Shown here in pieces: positions 1 to 6,867 of a DNA stretch of 21,620 bases. Under the pieces are notes generated by a model, which was given only the letters and a program-made list of their open reading frames with translations, was not told the origin of the DNA and did no database searches. This stretch comes from DATAWZ01 sp036266975 (GTDB lineage Bacteria; Actinomycetota; Thermoleophilia; Solirubrobacterales; Solirubrobacteraceae), in contig DATAWZ010000118.1 of the NCBI GenBank assembly GCA_036266975.1, positions 1 to 21,620 on the forward strand, in the 5' to 3' direction. Every line of letters begins with the position of its first letter. Position 1 is the stretch's first letter. Position numbers and translations under genes: made by a program.

Positions 1-2
1 CC

Positions 3-338
3 GCGCCGTCGACGGCGCCGCCGAGTGCGCCGACACCCTCCAGCCACGCCGCCACGGCCGCGACGCCGGCGCCGCCGGCGAGCGCCGTCGAGGCCGGGCT
101 GCCGATCGTCGCCCCGGCCGCGAAGGGCGGCGGCACGTCAAACCCGCCCGGGCCGGTGGTGGCGATCGCGATCCTCGCCGGCCTGCTGGCGATCTCGGCA
201 CTCATCTGGGCCTACGCCCGCTGGCGCGGAGTGGAGTCCGCCTGGCTGCTCGGGCTCGGCCACGCGCTCAGCGAAGCCGGCTATCGACTCGAGTCGACCT
301 GGTCGGAGTTCACCGACTGGCTGCGCACGGGCCACTGA
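3..338 (+). CDS. C-terminal part of a membrane-anchored hypothetical protein (5' end outside window)
   Basis: The frame is open from the window edge to the TGA at 336-338, so only the last 111 residues are visible. About 45 residues of Ala/Pro/Thr/Ser-rich linker come first, ending in a PPGP motif. A hydrophobic segment of about 20 residues follows (VVAIAILAGLLAISALIWAY), then WRGVESAWLLGLGHALSEAG and an acidic, aromatic tail ending TDWLRTGH. The pattern of a disordered linker, one transmembrane helix and a short tail suggests a membrane-tethered protein whose main domain lies upstream. An internal GTG at 156 could give a 60-residue product, but the linker codes in the same frame, so I read it as internal. 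I do not recognise the family. Confidence 0.6.
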   Translation, partial: APSTAPPSAPTPSSHAATAATPAPPASAVEAGLPIVAPAAKGGGTSNPPGPVVAIAILAGLLAISALIWAYARWRGVESAWLLGLGHALSEAGYRLESTWSEFTDWLRTGH

Positions 339-388
339 GCCCGCTCTGAGGGACCGTTTTCGGCTCCGAGTCGAGGCGCTGTGGCTCC

Positions 389-394
389 TAAAAT
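389..394 (+). promoter_or_regulatory. Possible -10 element (TAAAAT) in the nrdJ leader
   Basis: The 168 bases between the upstream stop (338) and nrdJ (507) contain one AT-rich island, with TAAAAT at 389-394. It would place transcription start near 401 and give a leader of about 105 bases. No good -35 hexamer is visible at the standard spacing. I found no NrdR box-like sequence and no convincing cobalamin riboswitch core in this leader. Confidence 0.3.
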
Positions 395-492
395 GTAAGG
401 ACCTTCTGCCCGGTTTTTCCGTCCGGCGCGCGCGAGACACTGCGCGGCCCACGCACAGACAAGAGACGGAGCGCGCCAACGGCGGCGAGCGG

Positions 493-499
493 AGGAGGT
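493..499 (+). promoter_or_regulatory. Shine-Dalgarno AGGAGGT of nrdJ
   Basis: A near-perfect anti-16S complement lies 7 bases before the ATG at 507. It fixes the nrdJ start and is one of only a few strong ribosome binding sites in the window. Confidence 0.85.
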
Positions 500-506
500 A
501 CCGGCC

Positions 507-3500
507 ATGGAACGCACCCAGCACACGATCGAGAGCCTGACGACGGGCAGCCCACTGACGATTCGTCGGCGGTTCACGATTGCGGGTGAACACCCCTTCG
601 ACAGCGTTCCCTGGGAGGTGCGCGACGCGCGCATCGGCCACGGCGACTGCATCGCCTTCGAGCAGAAGGACGTCGAGTTCCCGACCAGCTGGTCGCAGAA
701 CTCCACCAACATCGTCGCCCAGAAGTACTTCCGCGGTCAGCTCGGCTCGGCCGAGCGCGAGCGTTCGGTCAAGCAGATGATCGGCCGCGTCGCCGGCACG
801 ATCGCCGGCTGGGGGCGCGAGCGCGGCTACTTCGCCACGTCCGACGACGGCGACGCCTTCGAGGACGAGCTCACGCACATCCTGCTCCACCAGATGGCGG
901 CGTTCAACTCGCCGGTCTGGTTCAACGTCGGCCACGAGGAAAGCCCTCAGGCGAGTGCATGCTTCATCCTCAGCGTCGACGACACGATGGAGTCGATCCT
1001 CGAGTGGAACACCAAGGAGGGCATGATCTTCCGCGGGGGCTCGGGCTCGGGGATCAACCTGTCCAACATCCGCGGCTCGATGGAGCCGCTGGCCAAGGGC
1101 GGCACCGCCTCGGGCCCCGTCTCCTTCATGCGCGGAGCCGACGCGTGGGCGGGCACGATCAAGTCCGGCGGCAAGACGCGAAGGGCGGCCAAGATGGTCG
1201 TGCTCGACGTCGATCACCCGAACATCCAGGAGTTCATCTGGTGCAAGGCCAAGGAGGAGGACAAGGCCCAGGCCCTGCTCGACGCCGGCTTTGACATGTC
1301 GATCGACGGCGAGGGGTTCACCTCGATCCAGTACCAGAACGCCAACAACTCGGTGCGCGTCAGCGACGAGTTCATGCGCGCGGTCGAGCAGGACGAGGAG
1401 TGGCGCCTGATCGCCCGCACGACCGGCGAGCCGGTCGGCGAGCCGATCCCCGCGCGCGACCTGATGCGCGAGATCGCCGAGGCGGCCTGGCGCTGCGCCG
1501 ATCCTGGCGTGCAGTACGACACGACGATCAACCAGTGGCACACCTGCCCGCAGTCCGGGCGGATCAACGCGTCGAACCCGTGCTGCTTCGTCGGCGAGAC
1601 CCCGGTGATGACCGCCGCGGGCGCGCAGACGATGGCCGAGCTGTGCGAGCAGCTCGACGAGGGCGCGCACCTGCCGGCTGTTGAGGCGTTCGACCTCGAG
1701 AGTGGCGAGCGGGTGCGGCGCGAGATCGTCGACGTGTGGATCGTCGGCCTCGCGCGCCGCCTGACGACCGTGGAGCTCGCCGACGGCACGATCGTGCGCT
1801 GCACCCCCGAGCACCGCTTCCTCACCGAGGCGGGCGAGTGGCAGCCGGCCGAGGCGCTCGGAGTCGGCACGCTGCTGCAGGGGCTCGCCGACCGGCCCGA
1901 GGGCGACTCGCCCTACCTGCTGCGCACGCTCACCACCGTCGCGGTGCGGCGCGTGAGCACGCGGGACCTGCACGAGCCGGTGCCGGTCTACGACATGGAG
2001 GTCGAGGAGGTCCACAACTTCGCGCTGGCCATGTCCGAGGCCGGGACGGGGATCGTGGTCCACAACAGCGAGTACATGCACGTCGATGACTCGGCCTGCA
2101 ACCTGGCCTCGCTGAACCTCATGAAGTTCCGCCGCGAGGACGGCACCTTCGCGGTGGCCGACTTCGAGCACGCCGTCGACGTGATCCTGCTCGCCCAGGA
2201 GATCGTGGTCGGGCCGTCGAGCTATCCGACCGAGCAGATCGGGGTCAACGCGCGCGCGTTCCGTCAGCTCGGCCTCGGCTACGCGAACCTCGGCGCCTAC
2301 CTGATGGCCAACGGCCTGCCCTACGACTCCGACGGCGGTCGGGGGCTGGCGGCGGCGGTCACCGCGCTGATGACCGGCCGGGGCTACCGGCGCTCGGCCG
2401 AGGTCGCCGGGGCGCTCGGGCCCTACGAGCACTACGAGGAGAACCGCGAGGCGCACAACGCGGTGGTGCGCATGCACCGGGACGCCTCCTACGCGATCCC
2501 GGACGGCGCCTGCAGCGATGAGCGGCTGCTGACCGCCGCGCGGCGTTCATGGGACGAGGCCGTCGCGCTCGGCGAGCAGGTCGGCTACCGCAACGCGCAG
2601 GCCACGGTGCTCGCGCCGACCGGGACCATCTCCTTCCTGATGGACTGCGACACGACCGGCATCGAGCCTGACTTCTCACTGGTCAAGTTCAAGGAGCTCG
2701 TCGGTGGCGGGAACATGACGATCGTCAACCGCACGGTGCCGCTCGCGCTGCGCACGCTCGGCTACGACGCCGGGCAGATCGATCAGATCGAGGCGCACCT
2801 GGCCGAGCACGGCACGGTGATCGGGGCGCCGGGGCTGGCCGCCGAGCACCTGCCGGTGTTCGACGTGGCGGTCGGCGAGCGCGCGATCTCGCACATGGGT
2901 CACCTGAAGATGATGGGCGCCACCCAGCCCTTCCTCTCGGGTGCGATCTCCAAGACCGTGAACATGCCCCAGAGCGCCACGGTCGAGGACATCGCCGACG
3001 CCTACGTCCAGGCCTGGCGGCTGGGCATCAAGGCGCTCGCGATCTACCGCGACGGGTCCAAGACCGCGCAGGCGCTGCGCACCGACGCCCAGAAGACGGC
3101 GGACGTGCCCGCGGATGTCGACATCGACGCGCTCGTCGAGGAGCGGGTCGCCGAGGCGCTCGCCGGGGTCGGCCCGCAGCGGCGGCGGATGCCGCGCGAG
3201 CGCCAGTCGATCACGCACAAGTTCTCGATCGCCGGGCACGAGGGCTACATCACCGCCGGCATGTACGAGGACGGCAGCGTCGGGGAGATCTTCCTCACCG
3301 ACATCGGCAAGGAAGGCTCGACGCTGCGCGGCATGATGAACTCGTTCGCGACGGCGATCTCGATTGCGCTGCAGTACGGCGTGCCGCTCGAGACGCTGGT
3401 GCGCAAGTTCAGCTACATGCGCTTCGACCCCGAGGGGATCACCCAGAACCCGGAGATCCCGTTCGCCAAGTCGATGCCCGACTACATCATGCGCTGGCTG

Positions 3501-3824
3501 GCGTCGCGCTTCTGTGACACCGACCTGCAGGAGGAGCTCGGGATTCTCACGCCCGAGGTCCGCGCGTCGATGATGGCCCAGCAGACCGCGACCTCGACGG
3601 TCTCCTCGGACACCGCCGGTCCGACGGGCCAGGCGAGCGGCGGTCCCGGCAACGGGCACCGCGCGGCGGCCGAGCAGCTGACCGACACTCCGCCGGTCGT
3701 GCCGGCCAAGCTCGGCGCGAGCCTCGAGCTCGGCCCGGCGTGCTCGCAGTGCGGCGGGATGATGCAGCGCACCGGCAGCTGCTACACGTGCCCGAGCTGC
3801 GGCAACAACACGGGCTGCGGGTAG
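507..3824 (+). CDS. nrdJ: Adenosylcobalamin-dependent (class II) ribonucleoside-diphosphate reductase, intein-containing precursor
   Basis: The product is 1105 residues; after removal of the 161-residue intein the mature enzyme would be 944, normal for long NrdJ. It reduces ribonucleotides to deoxyribonucleotides in the cytoplasm using a cobalamin-generated thiyl radical. Visible signatures are FNSPVWFNVG (about 135-144), FRGGSGSGINLSNIRGS (about 174-190), the active-site string ASNPC ending at residue 359 and continuing as SEYMHVDDSACNLASLNL after the intein, VLAPTGTISFLMDCDTTGIEPDF, and a C-terminal Cys-rich zinc-ribbon-like tail (CSQCGG, CYTCPSCGNNTGCG). By family knowledge NPC-x-E holds the radical cysteine and the conserved Glu. 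A linker rich in Ser/Thr/Gly/Pro precedes the tail. The ATG has a strong SD. The gene stands alone and ends at an intrinsic terminator. Confidence 0.97.
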   Translation: MERTQHTIESLTTGSPLTIRRRFTIAGEHPFDSVPWEVRDARIGHGDCIAFEQKDVEFPTSWSQNSTNIVAQKYFRGQLGSAERERSVKQMIGRVAGTIAGWGRERGYFATSDDGDAFEDELTHILLHQMAAFNSPVWFNVGHEESPQASACFILSVDDTMESILEWNTKEGMIFRGGSGSGINLSNIRGSMEPLAKGGTASGPVSFMRGADAWAGTIKSGGKTRRAAKMVVLDVDHPNIQEFIWCKAKEEDKAQALLDAGFDMSIDGEGFTSIQYQNANNSVRVSDEFMRAVEQDEEWRLIARTTGEPVGEPIPARDLMREIAEAAWRCADPGVQYDTTINQWHTCPQSGRINASNPCCFVGETPVMTAAGAQTMAELCEQLDEGAHLPAVEAFDLESGERVRREIVDVWIVGLARRLTTVELADGTIVRCTPEHRFLTEAGEWQPAEALGVGTLLQGLADRPEGDSPYLLRTLTTVAVRRVSTRDLHEPVPVYDMEVEEVHNFALAMSEAGTGIVVHNSEYMHVDDSACNLASLNLMKFRREDGTFAVADFEHAVDVILLAQEIVVGPSSYPTEQIGVNARAFRQLGLGYANLGAYLMANGLPYDSDGGRGLAAAVTALMTGRGYRRSAEVAGALGPYEHYEENREAHNAVVRMHRDASYAIPDGACSDERLLTAARRSWDEAVALGEQVGYRNAQATVLAPTGTISFLMDCDTTGIEPDFSLVKFKELVGGGNMTIVNRTVPLALRTLGYDAGQIDQIEAHLAEHGTVIGAPGLAAEHLPVFDVAVGERAISHMGHLKMMGATQPFLSGAISKTVNMPQSATVEDIADAYVQAWRLGIKALAIYRDGSKTAQALRTDAQKTADVPADVDIDALVEERVAEALAGVGPQRRRMPRERQSITHKFSIAGHEGYITAGMYEDGSVGEIFLTDIGKEGSTLRGMMNSFATAISIALQYGVPLETLVRKFSYMRFDPEGITQNPEIPFAKSMPDYIMRWLASRFCDTDLQEELGILTPEVRASMMAQQTATSTVSSDTAGPTGQASGGPGNGHRAAAEQLTDTPPVVPAKLGASLELGPACSQCGGMMQRTGSCYTCPSCGNNTGCG
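1584..2066 (+). other. Mini-intein (161 residues) within NrdJ
   Basis: The intein covers precursor residues 360-520. It begins Cys-Phe-Val-Gly-Glu-Thr-Pro-Val (block A) immediately after NPC and ends Val-Val-His-Asn (block G), followed by Ser as the +1 residue. Block B has the T-x-x-H motif (CTPEH, Thr433 and His436), and block F reads PVYDMEVEEVHNF with His503. All residues needed for standard splicing are present: Cys1, block B Thr/His, penultimate His519, Asn520, Ser+1. There is no room for a LAGLIDADG or HNH endonuclease, so this is a mini-intein that cannot home by itself. Removing it restores the conserved NPCSEYM of class II reductases exactly. Base composition matches the host gene. 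Confidence 0.95.
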
Positions 3825-3854
3825 TCGGTCGTTCTTCTACGAAGGAGCTGGCAC

Positions 3855-3889
3855 GAGGAGCCCCGGCATCGCCGGGGCTCCTCCTTTTT
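3855..3889 (+). terminator. Rho-independent terminator of nrdJ
   Basis: A perfect 13-bp stem (GAGGAGCCCCGGC with GCCGGGGCTCCTC) with a 3-base loop (ATC) is followed by CTTTTT. It lies 30 bases after the nrdJ stop. A run of seven Gs follows it directly. Confidence 0.93.
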
Positions 3890-3952
3890 GGGGGGGTCGC
3901 CTGAAAGCGTCGCTCCAGAGGGTTCTGATCGGGCGCCATCCCTCGCTCGGGA

Positions 3953-4005
3953 GGGGGGTGGTGTACCTGAGCGTTGCCCTAGTGCGCTGGAGTACGCCAC
4001 CCCCC
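3953..4005. repeat. Long imperfect inverted repeat (extragenic hairpin)
   Basis: GGGGGGTGGTGTAC at 3953-3966 pairs with GTACGCCACCCCCC at 3992-4005 with one mismatch in 14. Inside it, AGCG and CGCT can pair further, leaving an 11-base loop. Just upstream, CCCTC and GAGGG around 3940-3955 could form a competing small hairpin. There is no T-run, so a Rho-independent terminator is unlikely. It could be an extragenic palindromic element or the end of a decayed mobile unit. Confidence 0.7.
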
Positions 4006-4027
4006 TGCGCCGGCGTTCGGGGCGGGC

Positions 4028-4498
4028 TCAGCCGACGCCCGGAACGGGCGCGTACTGCCCGAGGAAGCCCTGGCCGATGATCTTCTGGGCCACCGCGGCG
4101 TCGCCGATGTAGCACTCCCACTCGATGCCGGCCGCGGTCTGCGCGCGGCAGCCGCCGTTGACGTGCTTGCTCGCGTCGACCGTCGGCTCCAGCGTGCCGG
4201 TCCAGTCCATCGCGGCGCTCGGCGCGCCCACGGCGGTCGGCGGGGTCGCGGCGCTCGGCGCGCCCACGGCGGTAGGCGGGGTCGCGGCGCTCGGCGCGCT
4301 CGCCGGGACCTGCGTGGGCGCGGACGCCGTCGCCTGCTTGGAGCGCGGCAGGATTCAGCCACCGTCGCGGCAGGCACCGAAGAGCACCGCGCGCGCGCCG
4401 CCGGCGCGCGCGCACACCGCCGGCTCGACAATCAGCCGCAGGCACCCGCCCTGACCGTCGCGCCACTGGACCAGCCGCGCATACTCGAGCGAGGCCAT
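4028..4498 (-). pseudogene. Interrupted ORF with Ala/Pro repeats and a conserved-looking C-terminal domain
   Basis: Reading leftwards from the ATG at 4498, 47 codons (starting MASLEYARLVQWRDG) run to an in-frame TGA at 4355-4357. The same frame continues for 108 more codons to a TGA at 4028-4030. The second part has an Ala/Pro/Thr linker with a 12-residue repeat (TPPTAVGAPSAA) and then a compact tail (MDWTGTLEPTVDASKHVNGG to GQYAPVPGVG) with two cysteines that reads like a folded domain. A TGG-to-TGA change would explain the break. Alternatively, only a 79-residue product is made from the GTG at 4267. No SD is visible for either. It follows the broken sigma gene on the same strand and was probably its partner. 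I do not recognise the family. Confidence 0.5.
4211..4298. repeat. 36-bp tandem repeat, about 2.4 copies
   Basis: The units at 4211-4246 and 4247-4282 differ at one base, and a 16-base partial third copy follows. The length is a multiple of three. On the minus strand it encodes the 12-residue repeat TPPTAVGAPSAA in the linker of the interrupted ORF. Confidence 0.9.
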
Positions 4499-5106
4499 GT
4501 CCGCCGTCGCGAGCTCGTGCTGGCCTCCGCCGTACTGGTCAACCGTTCGCGCAACGTGCTCAGTGGTCGATGCACGCGCACGCGCGCCGCCTGGGGGGAC
4601 GTGTGGAGCGCGGCCGCCGACGTCCTCGTAGGGCAGGTCGCCTTCGAAGCGCAGCCGGATCGCCTCGCGCTGGCTGGCGGGCAGTTCCTCGAGGGCGGCC
4701 CCGAGCCCCTCGAGCCGGGCCGCGTCGGGCTCGTGCTCGCGCTGCGCGACCGCCGCCGGGTCGCCGAGCAGCCCGAGCCGAGCGCGGCCCGCGCGCTCGA
4801 GCCGGCCGCGGCGCACCGACATCAGCAACACGTTGCGGGCGATCCCGAACAGCCACGGCGCCGCCGACCCGCCGGCCTCGTCGCGGAACCGCCGGCGTCG
4901 TCGCGGAACCGCCGCCGAGCGTGCCAGGCCGGCGCGAAGGTCTCAGCGGTGAGGTCCTGGGCCGTGTCGGCGTCGCCGCTGCAGCGGCGGTGAAAGCCGT
5001 GGATGGCCTGCGCGTAGCGTTCGTAGAGCTCGCGAAAGGCGCCGGCGTCGTCGCGCGCGCGGGCGACGAGCTCGGTGTCGGTGGGTAGCTTGCCAGTGCG
5101 TGTCCA
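4432..5106 (-). pseudogene. Frameshifted ECF-family RNA polymerase sigma factor
   Basis: Sigma-70 region 2 is clear (AFRELYERYAQAIHGFHRR, then DLTAETFAPAW, RFRDEAGGSAAPWLFGIARN and SVRRGRLERAGRARLGLL), and region 4 follows (LEELPASQREAIRLRFEGDL, then AAALHTSPQAARVRVHR). These pieces lie in different frames. Three breaks are visible: one between the ATG at 5106, preceded by GGAG, and the first sigma residues; an exact 20-bp tandem duplication at 4871-4910; and one extra G near 4616-4622 inside region 4. Deleting one 20-bp copy and the extra G restores a normal sigma reading frame. An intact ECF protein would bind core polymerase and direct it to its own promoters; this copy should not. Sequencing error at high GC is the main alternative. 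Confidence 0.78.
4871..4910. repeat. 20-bp direct tandem duplication inside the sigma pseudogene
   Basis: The units 4871-4890 and 4891-4910 are identical except at one position. Twenty is not a multiple of three, so the duplication itself breaks the reading frame at the end of sigma region 2. Confidence 0.92.
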
Positions 5107-5181
5107 TCACTCCTACATTGCACGACCCCGCCCGAGTGTTACGCCGGCCGCCGAACCTGCCGCTGCGATGATGATCGCGCC

Positions 5182-5266
5182 GTGAGCGCCGAGCGCGAAC
5201 CCAACCCCGACCGGTGAGCGCCCAGCGCGAACCCAACCCCGACCGGTGAGCGCCGAGCGCGAACCC
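5182..5266. repeat. 32-bp tandem repeat of the S4-gene start region, about 2.7 copies
   Basis: The copies start at 5182, 5214 and 5246, each beginning GTGAGCGCC. Copies 1 and 2 differ at one base. Copy 3 matches for 21 bases and then runs on into the S4-domain gene. Because 32 is not a multiple of three, the three GTG codons lie in three different frames. The first two each open an 11-codon ORF ending CGG TGA, whose TGA overlaps the next GTG as GTGA. Confidence 0.93.
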
Positions 5267-5491
5267 GAACCCGAACCCGAGCAGATCGCGATCCGGGGCG
5301 AGAGCATTCGCCTCGGCCAGCTGCTCAAGCTGGCGGGGATCATCGACAGCGGCGGCGAGGCGCGCGAGTTCCTCACCCACGAGGCGGTGCTCGTCAACGG
5401 CGAGCCCGAGTCGCGCCGCGGCCGCCAACTGCGCCCCGGGGACGAGATCCGCGCCGGCGCGCGCACGCTGCGCCTGACCGGGTCGCAGTGA
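5246..5491 (+). CDS. S4-domain RNA-binding protein (YaaA/YbcJ-like)
   Basis: This 81-residue protein is essentially one S4 domain. The core is IRLGQLLKLAGIIDSGGEAR (about 21-40), then VLVNGEPESRRGRQLRPGD, which matches the small free-standing S4 proteins of the YaaA/YbcJ group, thought to bind structured RNA, often in ribosome-related roles. An acidic Glu/Pro stretch (EPEPEPEQ) precedes the domain. I chose the GTG at 5246 because it is the last repeated GTG and the only one in the S4 frame. No SD is visible, and the two upstream GTG mini-ORFs overlap in a way that could couple translation into it. The next gene, fxsA-like, starts 92 bases downstream. Confidence 0.88.
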   Translation: MSAEREPEPEPEQIAIRGESIRLGQLLKLAGIIDSGGEAREFLTHEAVLVNGEPESRRGRQLRPGDEIRAGARTLRLTGSQ

Positions 5492-5568
5492 AACGTCGGC
5501 GCCGCGCCCCAAGCGCCCCAAGCGCCCCGAGCGGCTCGCCCGCGCCGCGCCCGCGCCGCACGTCGGCG

Positions 5569-5574
5569 TAGCCT
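5569..5574 (+). promoter_or_regulatory. -10 element (TAGCCT) for the FxsA-family gene
   Basis: TAGCCT fits the actinobacterial TAnnnT pattern and ends 9 bases before the ATG at 5584, predicting a leader of only a few bases. A weak AGGTGG lies between. No -35 is recognisable. The same TAGCCT hexamer occurs in front of the minus-strand gene at 6821. Confidence 0.45.
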
Positions 5575-5583
5575 AGGTGGATC

Positions 5584-6030
5584 ATGGGCGTGCTGCTGCT
5601 GCTTTTCCTGCTCGCGCTGCCCGTGCTCGAGGTCGTGGTCATCGTCGAGGTGGCCGAAGCGATCGGGGTCCTGCTCACGCTGGTGCTGCTGATCGTCACC
5701 TCGCCGATCGGGGTGCGGCTGATGCGCGCGCAGGGCCGGGTGGTGCTACGCCGCTTCTCGGCCGCGGTCGCCGAGGGCCGACCCCCGGCGCGCGAGGCGC
5801 TCGACGGCGTGCTGGTCTTCGTGGGCGGCGTGCTGCTCGTCATCCCCGGGTTCATCACCGACTCGTTCGGGCTGCTGCTGATGCTCCCGCCCACCCGCGC
5901 GCTCGCGCGCACGGTGCTCGCCCGGCGCGCGCGCCGGCGGATCGTCGTGGTCCACGGCTCGGACTACGACGTCGAGTCGACCGCAACCGAGATCCCGCGC
6001 TCCGAGCTGCGACGCCCGGAGGAGTATTAG
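5584..6030 (+). CDS. fxsA: FxsA-family membrane protein
   Basis: The product is 148 residues, a usual FxsA length. Hydrophobic segments are about 2-22, 26-42 and 75-101. The family hallmark is present: a hydrophobic helix with IPGFITDSFGLLLMLPPTR at about 87-105 and an early Glu after the first hydrophobic run. FxsA-type proteins are inner-membrane proteins; in E. coli the gene affects F-plasmid exclusion of phage T7, and the general role is unclear. The cytoplasmic tail is basic (RRARRR) then acidic. The start follows a TAGCCT -10 closely. The stop TAG at 6028-6030 overlaps the stop of the convergent minus-strand gene. Confidence 0.9.
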   Translation: MGVLLLLFLLALPVLEVVVIVEVAEAIGVLLTLVLLIVTSPIGVRLMRAQGRVVLRRFSAAVAEGRPPAREALDGVLVFVGGVLLVIPGFITDSFGLLLMLPPTRALARTVLARRARRRIVVVHGSDYDVESTATEIPRSELRRPEEY

Positions 6031-6821
6031 GAGGCCAGCAGCTCGTTCGACGGCCGTGAGCCGTCGCACAGCACGCGCTCGCCGAGCGGCTCCGGGAGCG
6101 TCACGCGCACGGGCGTGAGCGGGTTCTTGACGTTGTTCTGAAAGCCGGGCCGCGGGGTCACGAAGACCGTGAGCACGAGCGCCCGCGCGTCGGCCCACAG
6201 CTCGGGCGGCTGGACGCGTCCGTCCGCGCGCTGGCCGCTCGCGCTCGACTGCTCGGTCACCATCAACCGCAGCTCGGTGGTCTGCGGGTCGAGCGCCTGC
6301 TCGGGATCCAGCTGCCACGAGGAGGCTCGCAGGCCGTCCCTCACCGGGCGGAGCACGCGCCCCGCGGTCGAGCCGTACACGCTCCAGCGGCCTCGGCGCG
6401 CGTCCTCGCGCAGCGCGACGGTCTGCAGGCGCGGGGGCACGCCGTGGCCGTATAGGACCTCGCCCTCCCCGCGCACGAGCGCCCGCCAGCCCTCCAGCGA
6501 CGGCGACACCGGCCCCTCGATCAGCGCCGCCTCGCCACGCGGCGCCGCCTTTCGCCTCGCCGCGGCACGCTGCTCGAGGTGGGCCAGCAGCGCGGCCACG
6601 TCGGGCTGGGCCTCATCGAGGGCGTCCGGCGGCGCGAACAGCGCGGAGGGCGGAAACGGGGGCCCGCCACCGTCGCCGACGAGCACCGGGCGGGCGCTGC
6701 CGGCCACGGGCTCGAGCGCCGCGCAGCGTGCCCAATCCTTCTCGCCCGGCAGCTTGGGGGGCTTCTCGGGCTTGGGTCCCTTGTCCTTGTCCCGCCGCAG
6801 CGGCAGCCTCGGTGACATCAC
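6027..6821 (-). CDS. Hypothetical protein, 264 residues
   Basis: Translation from the GTG at 6821 (or the adjacent ATG at 6818) gives a soluble-looking protein with a basic, Lys/Pro-rich N-terminus (KDKGPKPEKPPKLPGEKDW), a middle Ala/Glu-rich helical part (about 70-95) and a C-terminal half of mixed beta character (LRLMVTEQ, ARALVLTVFVTPRPGFQNN). There is no signal peptide or membrane span, and I recognise no family. The reading frame is confirmed by its close fit to neighbours: its stop overlaps the fxsA stop, and a TAGCCT -10 lies 6 bases before the GTG, which suggests a leaderless mRNA. It is probably a lineage-specific conserved protein. Confidence 0.72.
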   Translation of the reverse strand: MMSPRLPLRRDKDKGPKPEKPPKLPGEKDWARCAALEPVAGSARPVLVGDGGGPPFPPSALFAPPDALDEAQPDVAALLAHLEQRAAARRKAAPRGEAALIEGPVSPSLEGWRALVRGEGEVLYGHGVPPRLQTVALREDARRGRWSVYGSTAGRVLRPVRDGLRASSWQLDPEQALDPQTTELRLMVTEQSSASGQRADGRVQPPELWADARALVLTVFVTPRPGFQNNVKNPLTPVRVTLPEPLGERVLCDGSRPSNELLAS

Positions 6822-6827
6822 CGCGCG

Positions 6828-6833
6828 AGGCTA
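6828..6833 (-). promoter_or_regulatory. -10 element (TAGCCT, minus strand) of the hypothetical gene at 6821
   Basis: On the minus strand TAGCCT is followed by 6 bases and then the GTG start. This is the geometry of a leaderless transcript, in which transcription begins at the start codon. It lies in the 50-base divergent gap shared with the gene at 6875. Confidence 0.5.
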
Positions 6834-6861
6834 CTCGGTCGGTGCCGCACGAGCGCGGGGC

Positions 6862-6867
6862 TATGCT
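6862..6867 (+). promoter_or_regulatory. -10 element (TATGCT) of the small membrane-protein gene at 6875
   Basis: TATGCT is a strong TAnnnT match and ends 7 bases before the ATG at 6875, again predicting a leaderless mRNA. This spacing argues for 6875 over the in-frame ATG at 6863, which lies inside the -10 itself. Confidence 0.55.

Noticed and set aside
325..360. GCCACTG followed by CCCGC-like bases, reminiscent of a cobalamin riboswitch core before a B12-dependent enzyme
   Set aside because: It overlaps the end of the upstream gene, the motif order is wrong, and no B12-box partner sequence is visible downstream.
138..2477. 779-codon ORF on the minus strand opposite nrdJ
   Set aside because: Antisense shadow in high-GC DNA; Arg/Val/His-rich with no family features, while the plus frame is clearly NrdJ.
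4943..5521. 192-codon minus-strand ORF covering the S4 gene and sigma start
   Set aside because: It includes the sigma ATG only by frame accident; upstream it is antisense to the S4 gene and it lacks sigma residues in frame.
5506..5531. Short 9-bp repeat (CCCCAAGCG, three copies) after the S4 gene
   Set aside because: Too short and GC-biased to distinguish from chance in this sequence, with no hairpin or coding role seen.
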